64,000 nt of DNA from Flavobacterium aquiphilum. Lineage in GTDB: Bacteria > Bacteroidota > Bacteroidia > Flavobacteriales > Flavobacteriaceae. A model generated the notes under the pieces. It was not told where the DNA came from. It made no database searches and was given only the letters and a program-made list of their open reading frames with translations. The stretch covers positions 3,348,001 through 3,412,000 of the forward strand of contig NZ_CP114288.1 in assembly GCF_027111335.1 (NCBI RefSeq), given 5' to 3'. The position numbers and the translations under genes were made by a program. Positions 19,794 to 29,307 of the stretch are shown one piece after another (position 1 is the first letter of the stretch; every line of letters begins with the position of its first letter).

Positions 19794-19854
19794 ATTCTCA
19801 CAAGGACGCAAAGATAAAATTGGATTTCTTTGCGTCTTCGCTACTTATGAGAAT
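19794..19854. repeat. Imperfect inverted repeat with GACGCAAAGA/TCTTTGCGTC core
   Basis: Outer arms ATTCTCA (19794-19800) and TGAGAAT (19848-19854) enclose inner arms GACGCAAAGA (19805-19814) and TCTTTGCGTC (19827-19836). It resembles the CGCAAAG-type dispersed intergenic repeats seen in Flavobacterium genomes. It lies about 185 bp past the 3' end of GH115 and lacks a T tract, so it is probably a repeat, not an intrinsic terminator. Confidence 0.5.
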
Positions 19855-20037
19855 TATATTTAGATAAAATCTAGTAAAAAGTCTTAATCCTAATGACATT
19901 GATTGCTCAAGTCGCAGATTATTGCAGTTTTTTTATGCTAATTAGTCTGATTTATGTCTAATTTGCAACCTGAGGTTAACAAAGGATGGAGTAAATAATA
20001 CCCTAATTCTGTTATACTCTTTACATTAAGTATTTCA

Positions 20038-22569
20038 TTAAAAGTTCTTCAGGAAAATCCTGTTACTTTCTGGAGCCCCCAAATAAGAAGGTTTTAATCC
20101 GCCGCAGTCTATAAGTATTTTTTCAAGTACAATTCCCGGATCTAATGCTCGGATGCGAAGTGTATGTTTTCCAGATTTTAAAATGCTGTGTTTGGTTGCA
20201 GATTTAATAATATGTTCTGCCTGCCATTTCCCTAATTCTCCTCTATACTTTCCATTAAAATTCACTATCTGCGGGATATCACCGTCAAAAGAAATTTCAT
20301 AACGGAGTCCTTTATTACTATTAAAATTAAGGGTAGGCGCCAGAAGAAGTTCTACATTAAACTCCCCTGTTGAAGTAAAGTTAATTTCATACTCCACAAA
20401 AACATTTTCCTTTGGATCGGGATAAAGATTCTGCGGAAAAGTGGTAATACCGCTTTTTGTTTTTCCAAAATTAGGAATAACTCCCCAATGGATTCTTTTT
20501 GCATCACCAACCGCTGAAAAATGTTCTGCCTCAATGGACACATAGCCGTCTTTTTCAACAAAAACCGTTGGTACATTTTTCTCGGATTCAGCAACGTATT
20601 TGGTTTCAGGCATTATATTTTTAGGCAAATCATTCCAATTTTTGTACCCAATACGCATCTGATCCATGATATGAACCCACTTCCCACCAGATATTTCATT
20701 GTTGTATTTATATTGAAGAACGGAATCTCGTTCAAATTTACTTTTTACTAAATCTGCATAATAATTTGCCTCAATATCTTTTTGCTGAGAAAGTATTTTA
20801 TTTTTAGCTTGTGCAAAATACATTTCGTACAAATTACTGCAGGCATCTACTGGATACAGTACTAATTGAAAATAAGCATCTTTATATTCCTTTGGCATTT
20901 CATTATAAACCCTATATGCATCCAATGCTAAATTTTTATAATCATTCACCACCGTTTGAAATTCATTATAATTTTCCAGACTGTACGTTTGACTATCAAG
21001 CATTTCAGGGGTTACACGACGATTAAACTTTGGATATGTGTTTAGAAATCCAGCAATCTCTTTGGAATATTTTTTTCCAAACTGTTCTGCAGCCCACTGC
21101 TCAGTAAAATCAAATAAATTTTGCGAATTAAATTTCTTAGGATTCCATGCCATATCTAAAAAAAAGCTGATTGGAAACTCCATTGGTTTTAAGTCCCCAA
21201 CATTGACAACCCAAACTTTATCCACGCCGTGTTCGTAGCTCAGGTTCATTTGCTCCCAGACTCTTTGTATCGGGCTTATGTTAATCCATTTTGAATTTCG
21301 TGGTGCTCCCACGTAATCAAAATGATAATACATTCCGTACCCTCCTTTATGTAATGGTTTGGTTAGATCAGGAAGTTTGCGCACATTGCCCCAATTATCA
21401 TCGCAAAAAAGTAAAATTACATCATCAGGTACACGCATACCTTCATCATAATAATCCTGAACTTCTTTATATAATGCCCATACCTGTGGAGTAGCATTGG
21501 GTGCTTTTCCAGTGACCTGAGAAATAATTTGACGTTGTTCTTTTACTATGTTTTCCAGTAAACTAATGTTAGTACCTTTACCCATAGCCTCATCTCCATC
21601 GCCACGCATACCAATTGTTACCAGTTTTTCCCAGCTTTTACTACGAGTTATACCACTTTTCCAAAATTCATCCAGAACAGTTTTATTTTTGGAATAATCC
21701 CAGACATTAGGAAGATTATTCTTTTTTATGTAGCGATGCCAATCCGTTTGGGCTAAAGCCATGGGTTCATGGTGTGATGTTCCCATAATTATTCCCATTT
21801 CATTGGCCAAAGGCCCACTTGCAGCGTCATCATCATAAAAAGCATTGCCCCACATCGCCGGCCACATATAATTCGCTTTTAAACGCAACAGTAATTCGAA
21901 AACTTTTTCATAAAAACGACTGTTAAAACCTCCAAAAGTCTGCTTCGCCCAACCGCTTAAAGCCGGTGCTTCATCATTAAGAAAAATTCCTCTGTATTTC
22001 ACTGCAGGCTCACCATCAGTATATGTTCCTTTTATAAAATAAATATTATCATTTTGCTTTACAGGAACATCTGCCCAATAGTACCAAGGAGAAACACCAA
22101 TTTGTTTTGATAATTCATAAATCCCATAGATTGTCCCACGTTTGTCGCTGCCTGCAATGACGACCGCTTCCTGAACGTCTTTAAAAGGATTTTGAACATT
22201 CTGAATAATAAATTTTTCATTTTTTCCAATCAAAGCTTTTCCATCAATTTTCTTTTGTTTGATCAAATTATCGATAATAGGATTTCCCACCATCCCAATT
22301 ATAACAAGAGGTGAAGAAGCAACTGGATTTTGATTAAGGACAAAAGGTTTTGCACCTGTAACTTTTTCAAAATCTGATTGTAAATTACCTACAGCCCGCA
22401 TAATACCAGCATCCAACGTGGTATTTACAAAAAAAGAAAGATTTACCGATTTTTCTTTTAAAACAATAACATCAGAACTTCTTACATTCTTTATAAAAGG
22501 TTCTGTAGCTCTTAAAGGCCAATAAATACAGATTATCAATACTGTAATCCAACTGTGAATACTTTTCAT
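20038..22569 (-). CDS. GH115 xylan alpha-1,2-glucuronidase
   Basis: An 843-aa secreted enzyme (signal peptide MKSIHSWITVLIICIYWPLR, cut near ATEP) with the length and conserved blocks of GH115: KYRGIFLNDEAPALSGW, RLKANYMWPAMWGNAFYDDD, MGIIMGTSHHEPMA, LFCDDNWGNVRKLP and HFDYVGAPRNSKWI. A C-terminal beta-sandwich follows from about residue 690 (VSIEAEHFSAVGDAKRIHW). GH115 enzymes remove glucuronic or 4-O-methylglucuronic acid from internal xylose residues. No GH67 is seen in the window, so GH115 is the only visible debranching route for uronic acid. There is no Cys lipobox, so a periplasmic location is likely. It is a separate transcript: a terminator precedes it and the xus promoter follows it. 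Confidence 0.93.
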   Translation of the reverse strand: MKSIHSWITVLIICIYWPLRATEPFIKNVRSSDVIVLKEKSVNLSFFVNTTLDAGIMRAVGNLQSDFEKVTGAKPFVLNQNPVASSPLVIIGMVGNPIIDNLIKQKKIDGKALIGKNEKFIIQNVQNPFKDVQEAVVIAGSDKRGTIYGIYELSKQIGVSPWYYWADVPVKQNDNIYFIKGTYTDGEPAVKYRGIFLNDEAPALSGWAKQTFGGFNSRFYEKVFELLLRLKANYMWPAMWGNAFYDDDAASGPLANEMGIIMGTSHHEPMALAQTDWHRYIKKNNLPNVWDYSKNKTVLDEFWKSGITRSKSWEKLVTIGMRGDGDEAMGKGTNISLLENIVKEQRQIISQVTGKAPNATPQVWALYKEVQDYYDEGMRVPDDVILLFCDDNWGNVRKLPDLTKPLHKGGYGMYYHFDYVGAPRNSKWINISPIQRVWEQMNLSYEHGVDKVWVVNVGDLKPMEFPISFFLDMAWNPKKFNSQNLFDFTEQWAAEQFGKKYSKEIAGFLNTYPKFNRRVTPEMLDSQTYSLENYNEFQTVVNDYKNLALDAYRVYNEMPKEYKDAYFQLVLYPVDACSNLYEMYFAQAKNKILSQQKDIEANYYADLVKSKFERDSVLQYKYNNEISGGKWVHIMDQMRIGYKNWNDLPKNIMPETKYVAESEKNVPTVFVEKDGYVSIEAEHFSAVGDAKRIHWGVIPNFGKTKSGITTFPQNLYPDPKENVFVEYEINFTSTGEFNVELLLAPTLNFNSNKGLRYEISFDGDIPQIVNFNGKYRGELGKWQAEHIIKSATKHSILKSGKHTLRIRALDPGIVLEKILIDCGGLKPSYLGAPESNRIFLKNF

Positions 22570-22948
22570 TAATTTTTATTTTAATTAGTGATTTATATTT
22601 TCTAATAGTAGTTTTCCGTAACTGTTAATATAATAATAACCTAATCAGCTACATTATTCATTTTACAAGTAAACTTTATAAATGTCAATTCCCCACAGGT
22701 AGTTAAATAAATTTGTACTAATCGGTGAAATTTTTGACCAATGCACAATCTGGTTTTAAGTAGATACTAGTGATTATTTATTTCAAAAATATTGAAAAGA
22801 TACTAAAAAAGCCGAGAGAATTATCCCTCGGCTTACCTAACTAAAACAAACTTAAAACTAACAAATTATTAAGGTATCCTGTAAAAACTACACTCATAAT
22901 TGTTAACCAAAATTCTTATTTAAATTAGTTTTTCATTAAATCCAAAAC
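22570..22948. other. Spacer between the third SusD and GH115
   Basis: It holds the SusD terminator (22803-22834) and presumably the GH115 promoter. A motif ACAATCTGGTT at 22744-22754 weakly resembles the CAAT-N-GGTTG elements upstream of the GH31, symporter and third SusC genes. Confidence 0.45.
22803..22834 (-). terminator. Rho-independent terminator of the third SusC/SusD operon
   Basis: The arms AAGCCGAG (22809-22816) and CTCGGCTT (22827-22834) pair perfectly. On the minus strand the hairpin runs into TTTTTTAG. It lies about 115 bp after the SusD stop and separates this operon from GH115. Confidence 0.88.
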
Positions 22949-24895
22949 TTAGTATCCAGGATTTTGATAAGCTTTCTTTTCAGCATCTGTCATTTCCATC
23001 CCATCAAGCTGACCAACTGGAATTGGTCTTAAATAATGATATGGCAAGATAGTTCTTGTTATTGTTGCAGGAGTATGATTGCCATAACTAGCTCCTCCAA
23101 TTCTATAGGTTCCTGCTAACTCATTCCATTTTTGAGTACGTACTAAATCATACCAACGGTATCCCTCACCAAAATATTCACGTGAACGCTCAGCTAGAAT
23201 ATAGTTAATGTCAATAACAGCTGGAGTTGCTGCAGTAAGTGCCGCACTATTATCTGCAACTTTTGCTACATTACCATTATTATCCCAACGCCATTTACCT
23301 GCACGTGCACGGATAACATTAATCAGGCTTCTGGCTGTCATAGATCCAGTTGCTCCTTTTACAGCAGCTTCAGCAGCTACAAAATAGAGTTCTGAGAATT
23401 TAGCAATAGGAAATGGTCTTGTACTTGCGGCATTAGGCTGTCCTAAAGTTCCAGCATTGTCTGTACGGTATGGCCCCATTTTCCAAAATCCCGGATACAC
23501 AATTCTACTAAATCCTAGAGGAGAGATTACATAATCAGATCTACCTGGTAATACTCCGGCACCAATACCACTATCGCCTGCTCCAGAAGGATATGTTATA
23601 GCAGTAGCAGGTTCTGCTCCCAAAAACGTTAATACAGCATCTTTTGAAGTTATAGGCAATGAATTTGCATTATACAATGTTGTTACATCTGTTAATCCAG
23701 TTCCTTTTAAATTCCAGTTTCCACGATACACTGTTGTAAAAGTACCATCATAACGTGAATCATTTGTTTTATCAGCAAATGTGTTTGTAAAAACATCGAT
23801 AGGAGGAGCCATACGAGTCCAAGGACGTCCTAAAGCCTGAGCCGCTTCACGCTGAACAGGAGATACTAAAGCACCAGCTGCATTTTTACTTTTAATGGCT
23901 GTATAATTCCAGGTTGGCATCCATCCTGCAAAATTATCTGCATCGCCTCCACCAGCATAAGTAAGACTCGATCCGTTATAATACTCATTAGCTTCTGTAT
24001 GGTCTGCATAAAGCAACATTTCTTTATTACGGTCATTAGATCCCAAATTGACATCGTAGAAACTTGCCTGTAAAGCAAAATTAGTCCCAGCATTATTAAT
24101 TCCTTCTAAAGCAACATTATATGCTTCTTGAAAATACCATTGTGCATTGTGACCGTTAGGGTCTGTTCTGGGAGTTTCTGGATAAGTTGGTATATTATTT
24201 GGGTTTTCCAACCACCAAGCATACGTCAAATAAGCTTTTGCTAAATATAATCGAGCCAATGTTTTAGTTGCTGTACCAGTCAATCTAGATGCATCTGGCA
24301 GTTCAGCCACTGCTGCTTTTAAATCAGGAAAAATCCCTTTGGTATAAACTTCTGCTACATTGTTACGTACTGAAAATCTTGAAGGTTTACTATTAAATTT
24401 TAATTCCCCTGCCCCTAGATCCAGAGGAACTCCTCCAAAAGTCTGTACCAACAAGAAATAATCAAATCCTCTGAAAAATTTAGATTCAGCAATCAAACTT
24501 TTTGCAACGCCCACTGCTGCTCCATTTTCAATAATTCCATTGGCAGTATTAATATCCGCAAAGGAATTATTCCATAAGACATCTGAACGACTTGAACTTG
24601 GTGTAATTGTCCCTACACCTGATAAATCATGATCTTTAAAGTTACCATCGGCGCTTTGTGCATAGGTAGACTCATCTGTACCTGTTTCTAATGAATTATA
24701 AAAATAAGCATTTCCATACAGCCAGCGTAAATGTGCATAATGCGATGTTAATCCTTGAATTACACCCTGTTCCGTTTTGAAGTAGCCAGGCTCATAAAAA
24801 TCATGCGGTTTTTCCTCCAATAGGTCAGAACAACCTACCAAACTAAACAAAGCTACTGATCCTACTATTATATTTTTAAATATATATCGTTTCAT
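22949..24895 (-). CDS. SusD-family outer-membrane lipoprotein (third pair)
   Basis: A 648-aa SusD/RagB lipoprotein with leader MKRYIFKNIIVGSVALFSLV and lipobox Cys22. The C-terminal part has FPIAKFSELYFVAAEAAVKG, YILAERSREYFGEGYRWYDL and LRPIPVGQLDGMEM, all typical. It is 11 bp after its SusC partner and ends the operon at a clear terminator. It is from a different SusD subgroup than the two in the xus operon, so it probably imports another xylan fragment class such as substituted oligosaccharides (inferred). Confidence 0.92.
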   Translation of the reverse strand: MKRYIFKNIIVGSVALFSLVGCSDLLEEKPHDFYEPGYFKTEQGVIQGLTSHYAHLRWLYGNAYFYNSLETGTDESTYAQSADGNFKDHDLSGVGTITPSSSRSDVLWNNSFADINTANGIIENGAAVGVAKSLIAESKFFRGFDYFLLVQTFGGVPLDLGAGELKFNSKPSRFSVRNNVAEVYTKGIFPDLKAAVAELPDASRLTGTATKTLARLYLAKAYLTYAWWLENPNNIPTYPETPRTDPNGHNAQWYFQEAYNVALEGINNAGTNFALQASFYDVNLGSNDRNKEMLLYADHTEANEYYNGSSLTYAGGGDADNFAGWMPTWNYTAIKSKNAAGALVSPVQREAAQALGRPWTRMAPPIDVFTNTFADKTNDSRYDGTFTTVYRGNWNLKGTGLTDVTTLYNANSLPITSKDAVLTFLGAEPATAITYPSGAGDSGIGAGVLPGRSDYVISPLGFSRIVYPGFWKMGPYRTDNAGTLGQPNAASTRPFPIAKFSELYFVAAEAAVKGATGSMTARSLINVIRARAGKWRWDNNGNVAKVADNSAALTAATPAVIDINYILAERSREYFGEGYRWYDLVRTQKWNELAGTYRIGGASYGNHTPATITRTILPYHYLRPIPVGQLDGMEMTDAEKKAYQNPGY

Positions 24896-24906
24896 ATTAT
24901 GTTTTA

Positions 24907-27900
24907 TTAAAATGTTAAATTAAGACCCATTAAAAAGTTGCGAGTTGATGGCGTATTTGTACCAATAACTAAAATTCTACGAGGGTATGAATTTACTGCT
25001 TGGTTTTGATCACCTAATGAATTTGTTTCTGGATCCATACCAGACATATCATGATAAGGAGAAAAGAAAACAAATGGATTCTGAACAGAAGTATATATTC
25101 TTAATTTATCAATTCCGACTTTTTTCATAAAATCTTCCTTAAGAGTATAACCAAGAGTTATTGATCTTATTTTCAAATAAGAAGCATCAAAATACCCCAT
25201 AGTTGACATATATTTTGGATTATCACCACTCCTAACTCCATTTGGATTTGGAAAATCTGCACCTGTATTTGTTGGTGTCCAATAGTCTACATCGACATTA
25301 CTGCTTCGTCCATTAAGCAAATTCAGATAACTAGCGCTACCATAAAGTGTACTTACTAAAGTTCCACCGCTTTTGAATGCTCCAACAGCATTAAAATCAA
25401 AACCTTTATACGTTAAGTTAGTATTGAATCCACCTTGAAAGTCAGGATCGGTATCAAGAATTTGTCTATCTGTAGCATCAATTCTACGCGTAGGAGAACC
25501 ATCAGGATTAAAACCTCCAGTATATTTTACTTTAATAGATCCTACAACAGTTCCTGCTTGATTAACACCTGTTGGTCCTGCTTCATATTTATCCATAAAA
25601 GCGTCACCCTCTTGCCAAAGCCCAATTTTTTGATAATCATAAACAGAGGCGATATTATGACCAACAAACCATAAGTTAGCTTCATCCCTATCTTTTCCAG
25701 AAGCAAGAGAAGTAATTTTATTTTTATTAGCATAAAAGTTAACACCCACTGTCCAAGTTAAGCCATTTGGGTTATCCAAAATCACTCCATTTAATGAAAT
25801 TTCATATCCTTTATTTTCTGTAGCACCAACATTTGCTGTATAACCACTAACACCTGATGTTGTTGGCAAGCCAACTCTTTGTAATAAATTTTCCGTTTGT
25901 GTATTATAATATTCTACAGTACCTGTCAAACGGTTACCAAAAAATCCAAAATCTAAACCATAATTCATAGTCTTAGAATATTCCCATCCTAAAGCAGGGT
26001 TAGGCAATTCAGTAACATAAACTCCCGTAGAATAAGTAGTTCCGAAATTATAAGGTCTTGTACTTAAAGTTCCTAAGGTAGCATACGGATCAACTGACTG
26101 GTTAGAAGTTTCACCATATCCTGCACGCAGTTTCAAAGAACTAAGCCAACTAATATCCTTCATGAAAGATTCATTAGAAATAGTCCAGCCAGCTGAAATT
26201 GCCGGATAAGTTACCCATTTGTGACCTTCTGCCAATCTTGATGAACCATCAGAACGCAACGTACCTGAAATAAAATAGCGATTATCATACGAATACATTA
26301 ACCTTGCCATATAAGAACGTAATCCCCATTTTGTATAATCCTGTTCAGACGGTGTGATAGTGATAGGTTCCTCACTTTGTCCCAGATTATAAAATTGAAA
26401 TGCATCAGAAGTAATTCCGTTTCTTGAAATTCTCGAACTATTACCTGTATAACCCTCATTAGAATATAATCCAACAAAATTAATTGTATGTTTTTGGGCA
26501 AAAGTCTTATCATAAGTAATTAAATTCTCAAGTAACCATTGCGTTGACATGAAGTTACTAATTGAAGCATTTGATAAAGTTGCAGCATTTACATCAAAAA
26601 CACCTTGGCCTTCATAATACCCATTATTAGTTGCACGGAAATTCAATCCAGAATTTAATCTGTATTTCAAACCGTCTACACCTGGAATTTTAAGCTCAGC
26701 AAAAATATTGTTATAAGAACTAAACGCTCTGTTTTGGTTAATATACTTGTCGCCTAAAGCATTAATAGATTCTCTTGTATAAACCCATTTATCATCTATT
26801 AATCCCATATTAACAGTTCTCTTTAAATTGCCATTAGCATCATAAGGATTAACCAGAGGCGACATCCCTAAAGCCGCACCAGGCCCAATATTATCACCGT
26901 TTGTAATTGCATAGTTGTTATTAGTAGTAAATCCTACGCGAAATGCAGTCCCAATTTCCTGATCTAATGATGCTCTAAGACTAAAACGCTCATATGATTG
27001 CACAGGCAAAACGGATCCTTCTTTATAATACCCTAATCCTCCAGTATAAGAACCGCCTTCGCTTCCTCCGGAAACACCAAAATCATGACTTATAATTTGT
27101 CCAGAATCATACAACAATCCTTGCCAGTCAGTATTAGTACCTCTTACCTCGTCTCTTCCATCCGAATATAATTTAGTAACATCACGAAGTGCTGCAAACT
27201 TATCGCCATTCATCATATCGTATTCCCCAAAAACATTCTTTACACCACCAAATCCATTATAAGTAAATTTAGGTTTTTGACCTTTATACCCTTTATTCGT
27301 TGTAATCAACACAACTCCATTGGCACCACGAGATCCATAAATAGCAGTAGCAGAAGCATCCTTCAAAATGTCAAGTGATTTTATATCAACAGGATTGATA
27401 TCTCCAATTGACCCTGCAAAAGGAACACCATCAAGTACAACCAAAGGATCATTACTTGCCGTAAGCGATCTGGTACCACGAATACGAATTTGCATGGATG
27501 CTCCTGGTTTTGTAGAGGTTTGAGTTAACTCCACACCTGGTAATCTTGCCTGTAATGCTTGAGTAACATTTCCTGATGCATATTCGCTCAATTCTTTTCC
27601 TGCAATTGTAGATACAGACCCGGTAACTGCTTCCTTACGTACAGCACCGTATCCAATTACTACAATTTCTTTCAAAGTATTGGATTCTTCTTCAAGCTTA
27701 ACATTAATAGTGTTTCGCCCGTTTACATCCACTTCTTTGCTTTTTAAACCCACAAAACTAAAAACAAGAACACCATTTGCAGGCACACTTATGGAGTAAT
27801 GCCCATCAAAATTGGTACTCGCTCCACCCTTTCCTCCTTTTACATTCACATTTGCCCCAGGAATAGGGCCATTGGCATCTGATACTACACCAGTGACCGT

Positions 27901-27999
27901 TGTCTGCGCATTCGAAAACAGTGAGAATGCAAACATCATCATCAAAAAACAAAAACATCTAAAATGCCTCTGTCTACTTGTAACAAAAAAGTTAGTCAT
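24907..27999 (-). CDS. SusC-family TonB-dependent transporter (third pair)
   Basis: A 1030-aa transporter. The start at 27999 gives a signal peptide with a long basic N-region (MTNFFVTSRQRHFR) cut after SNAQ at residue 31. A carboxypeptidase-regulatory-like domain covers about 33-103, a TonB-box-like TLKEIVVIGYG follows at 108-118, then plug motifs (VVLDGVPFAG, YGSRGANGVVLITTNKG) and the barrel ending FLMGLNLTF. A CAATCGGTTGT element at 28113-28123 lies 114 bp upstream and also occurs upstream of the sugar symporter. Confidence 0.93.
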   Translation of the reverse strand: MTNFFVTSRQRHFRCFCFLMMMFAFSLFSNAQTTVTGVVSDANGPIPGANVNVKGGKGGASTNFDGHYSISVPANGVLVFSFVGLKSKEVDVNGRNTINVKLEEESNTLKEIVVIGYGAVRKEAVTGSVSTIAGKELSEYASGNVTQALQARLPGVELTQTSTKPGASMQIRIRGTRSLTASNDPLVVLDGVPFAGSIGDINPVDIKSLDILKDASATAIYGSRGANGVVLITTNKGYKGQKPKFTYNGFGGVKNVFGEYDMMNGDKFAALRDVTKLYSDGRDEVRGTNTDWQGLLYDSGQIISHDFGVSGGSEGGSYTGGLGYYKEGSVLPVQSYERFSLRASLDQEIGTAFRVGFTTNNNYAITNGDNIGPGAALGMSPLVNPYDANGNLKRTVNMGLIDDKWVYTRESINALGDKYINQNRAFSSYNNIFAELKIPGVDGLKYRLNSGLNFRATNNGYYEGQGVFDVNAATLSNASISNFMSTQWLLENLITYDKTFAQKHTINFVGLYSNEGYTGNSSRISRNGITSDAFQFYNLGQSEEPITITPSEQDYTKWGLRSYMARLMYSYDNRYFISGTLRSDGSSRLAEGHKWVTYPAISAGWTISNESFMKDISWLSSLKLRAGYGETSNQSVDPYATLGTLSTRPYNFGTTYSTGVYVTELPNPALGWEYSKTMNYGLDFGFFGNRLTGTVEYYNTQTENLLQRVGLPTTSGVSGYTANVGATENKGYEISLNGVILDNPNGLTWTVGVNFYANKNKITSLASGKDRDEANLWFVGHNIASVYDYQKIGLWQEGDAFMDKYEAGPTGVNQAGTVVGSIKVKYTGGFNPDGSPTRRIDATDRQILDTDPDFQGGFNTNLTYKGFDFNAVGAFKSGGTLVSTLYGSASYLNLLNGRSSNVDVDYWTPTNTGADFPNPNGVRSGDNPKYMSTMGYFDASYLKIRSITLGYTLKEDFMKKVGIDKLRIYTSVQNPFVFFSPYHDMSGMDPETNSLGDQNQAVNSYPRRILVIGTNTPSTRNFLMGLNLTF

Positions 28000-28090
28000 A
28001 AAAATTGATTTAAATTAAAAATTCATTTTGGTTTAGTTAATAAGTGTGTTTTTAACAGAAAACCATTAAAAACACTGTTGTTTATTTTTT

Positions 28091-28123
28091 AACAACTATG
28101 AGCTTCGTAAAGCAATCGGTTGT
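28091..28123 (-). promoter_or_regulatory. CAATCGGTTGT operator candidate upstream of the third SusC
   Basis: CAATCGGTTGT at 28113-28123 is exactly repeated at 30834-30844 upstream of the symporter. A weaker half AACAACTATG begins 21-22 bp away at 28091, echoing the 21-bp phased pair upstream of GH31 (35545-35581). No perfect -7 box is seen downstream. Confidence 0.45.
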
Positions 28124-28247
28124 CTAATTTATTCCTCTATTAAGGCAAAAGCCACTTAATTCCAATCGACAAAAAAAGTCAATTAAAAAAAATAAAATAA
28201 TGTGAATATTAAGGGAACTAGAGAATTAAAATAAATTCTCAATTGAT

Positions 28248-29285
28248 TTACATAAACAATTTTCTTCTTATCCCATAAGGATCAATTGTAATAATTGCCC
28301 CATCCTCTGTATAATCAATTTTAGTAACCTTCATACTTCGCAAATGTGTTACCCCTCTTGATAAACTTGAATCATGATAAAACAAATACCATTCATTTTT
28401 TACTTCACAAATCGAATGATGCGATGTCCATCCGATAACTGGATTTAAAATTCTTCCCTGATAAATAAATGGCCCATAAGGATTATCACCTATGGCATAA
28501 CATATAAAGTGAGTATCTCCTGTTGAGTATGAAAAATAATACTTGCCTTTATACTTATGAACCCAAGAAGCTTCAAAAAAACGACGATTATTATCTCCTG
28601 CTAACAGTTGTTCTCCATTTTCATCCAAAATTTTTATTTCTTTTGGCTCTTCTGCAAATTCAAGCATATCATCCCTGAGCAAAGCTACAATAGGGCCTAA
28701 TGCTCTTTCATTTACTGATGGTTCCTCATTATTTTGGTCATACTTGTTATTTCTGTACTTCTGAAGCTGTCCGCCCCAAATTCCTCCAAAATACATATAA
28801 TGTTTCCCATCTTCATCTTCAAAAACTGCTGGATCGATACTATAACTTCCTTTTATCGCATCAGCCTCTGGTTTAAAAGGCCCAATAGGTGAATCCCCAA
28901 CTGCCACTCCAATCTGAAAAATTCCATCCGCACGTTTAGCAGGGAAATACAAATAATATTTTCCGTTTTTATAAGCTGCATCTGGAGCCCACATTTGCTT
29001 TTCTGCCCACTCCACATCATCAACATGCAATGCAACCCCGTTATCAACAACTTCTGATGAAATATCATCCATCGAGAAAACATGGTAATCTTCCATTCCA
29101 AAATGATCTCCATTATCATTGAAGGGAATCCCGGCATCTATATCATGGGAAGGATAAACATATATTTTACCATTAAATACGTGTGCCGAGGGATCGGCAG
29201 TATAGATATGGGATACTAAAGGCTTTGAAATCGCCAGTTCGTTAATTTCCTCGAAATTAATCTGTTCAATACTATCTTCAGGCAT
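28248..29285 (-). CDS. GH43 beta-xylosidase (cytoplasmic)
   Basis: A 345-aa five-bladed propeller glycosidase. The start is set at 29285 (MPEDSIEQINFEE) because the longer frame to 29393 would overlap the symporter gene. With this start the gap to that gene is 22 bp. The catalytic triad of GH43 is visible: base D31 (YTADPSA), pKa modulator D151 (SIDPAVF) and acid E238 (FFEASWVHKY). There is no signal peptide, so it works in the cytoplasm on oligosaccharides delivered by the adjacent symporter. It resembles the GH43_1 xylosidase group; arabinofuranosidase activity is a less likely alternative. Confidence 0.9.
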   Translation of the reverse strand: MPEDSIEQINFEEINELAISKPLVSHIYTADPSAHVFNGKIYVYPSHDIDAGIPFNDNGDHFGMEDYHVFSMDDISSEVVDNGVALHVDDVEWAEKQMWAPDAAYKNGKYYLYFPAKRADGIFQIGVAVGDSPIGPFKPEADAIKGSYSIDPAVFEDEDGKHYMYFGGIWGGQLQKYRNNKYDQNNEEPSVNERALGPIVALLRDDMLEFAEEPKEIKILDENGEQLLAGDNNRRFFEASWVHKYKGKYYFSYSTGDTHFICYAIGDNPYGPFIYQGRILNPVIGWTSHHSICEVKNEWYLFYHDSSLSRGVTHLRSMKVTKIDYTEDGAIITIDPYGIRRKLFM

Positions 29286-29307
29286 AGTGATAATTTTATT
29301 TAAATAA

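Larger units (their letters stand above)
18836..20037. other. 1.2-kb regulatory spacer between GH115 and xusA
   Basis: It carries the xus operon promoter and operator (19463-19550), a roughly 620-nt predicted leader, and the hairpin repeat at 19794-19854. A 72-codon minus-strand frame at 18991-19209 lies inside the leader; it has no domain, signal peptide or good composition and is not called as a gene. Confidence 0.6.
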
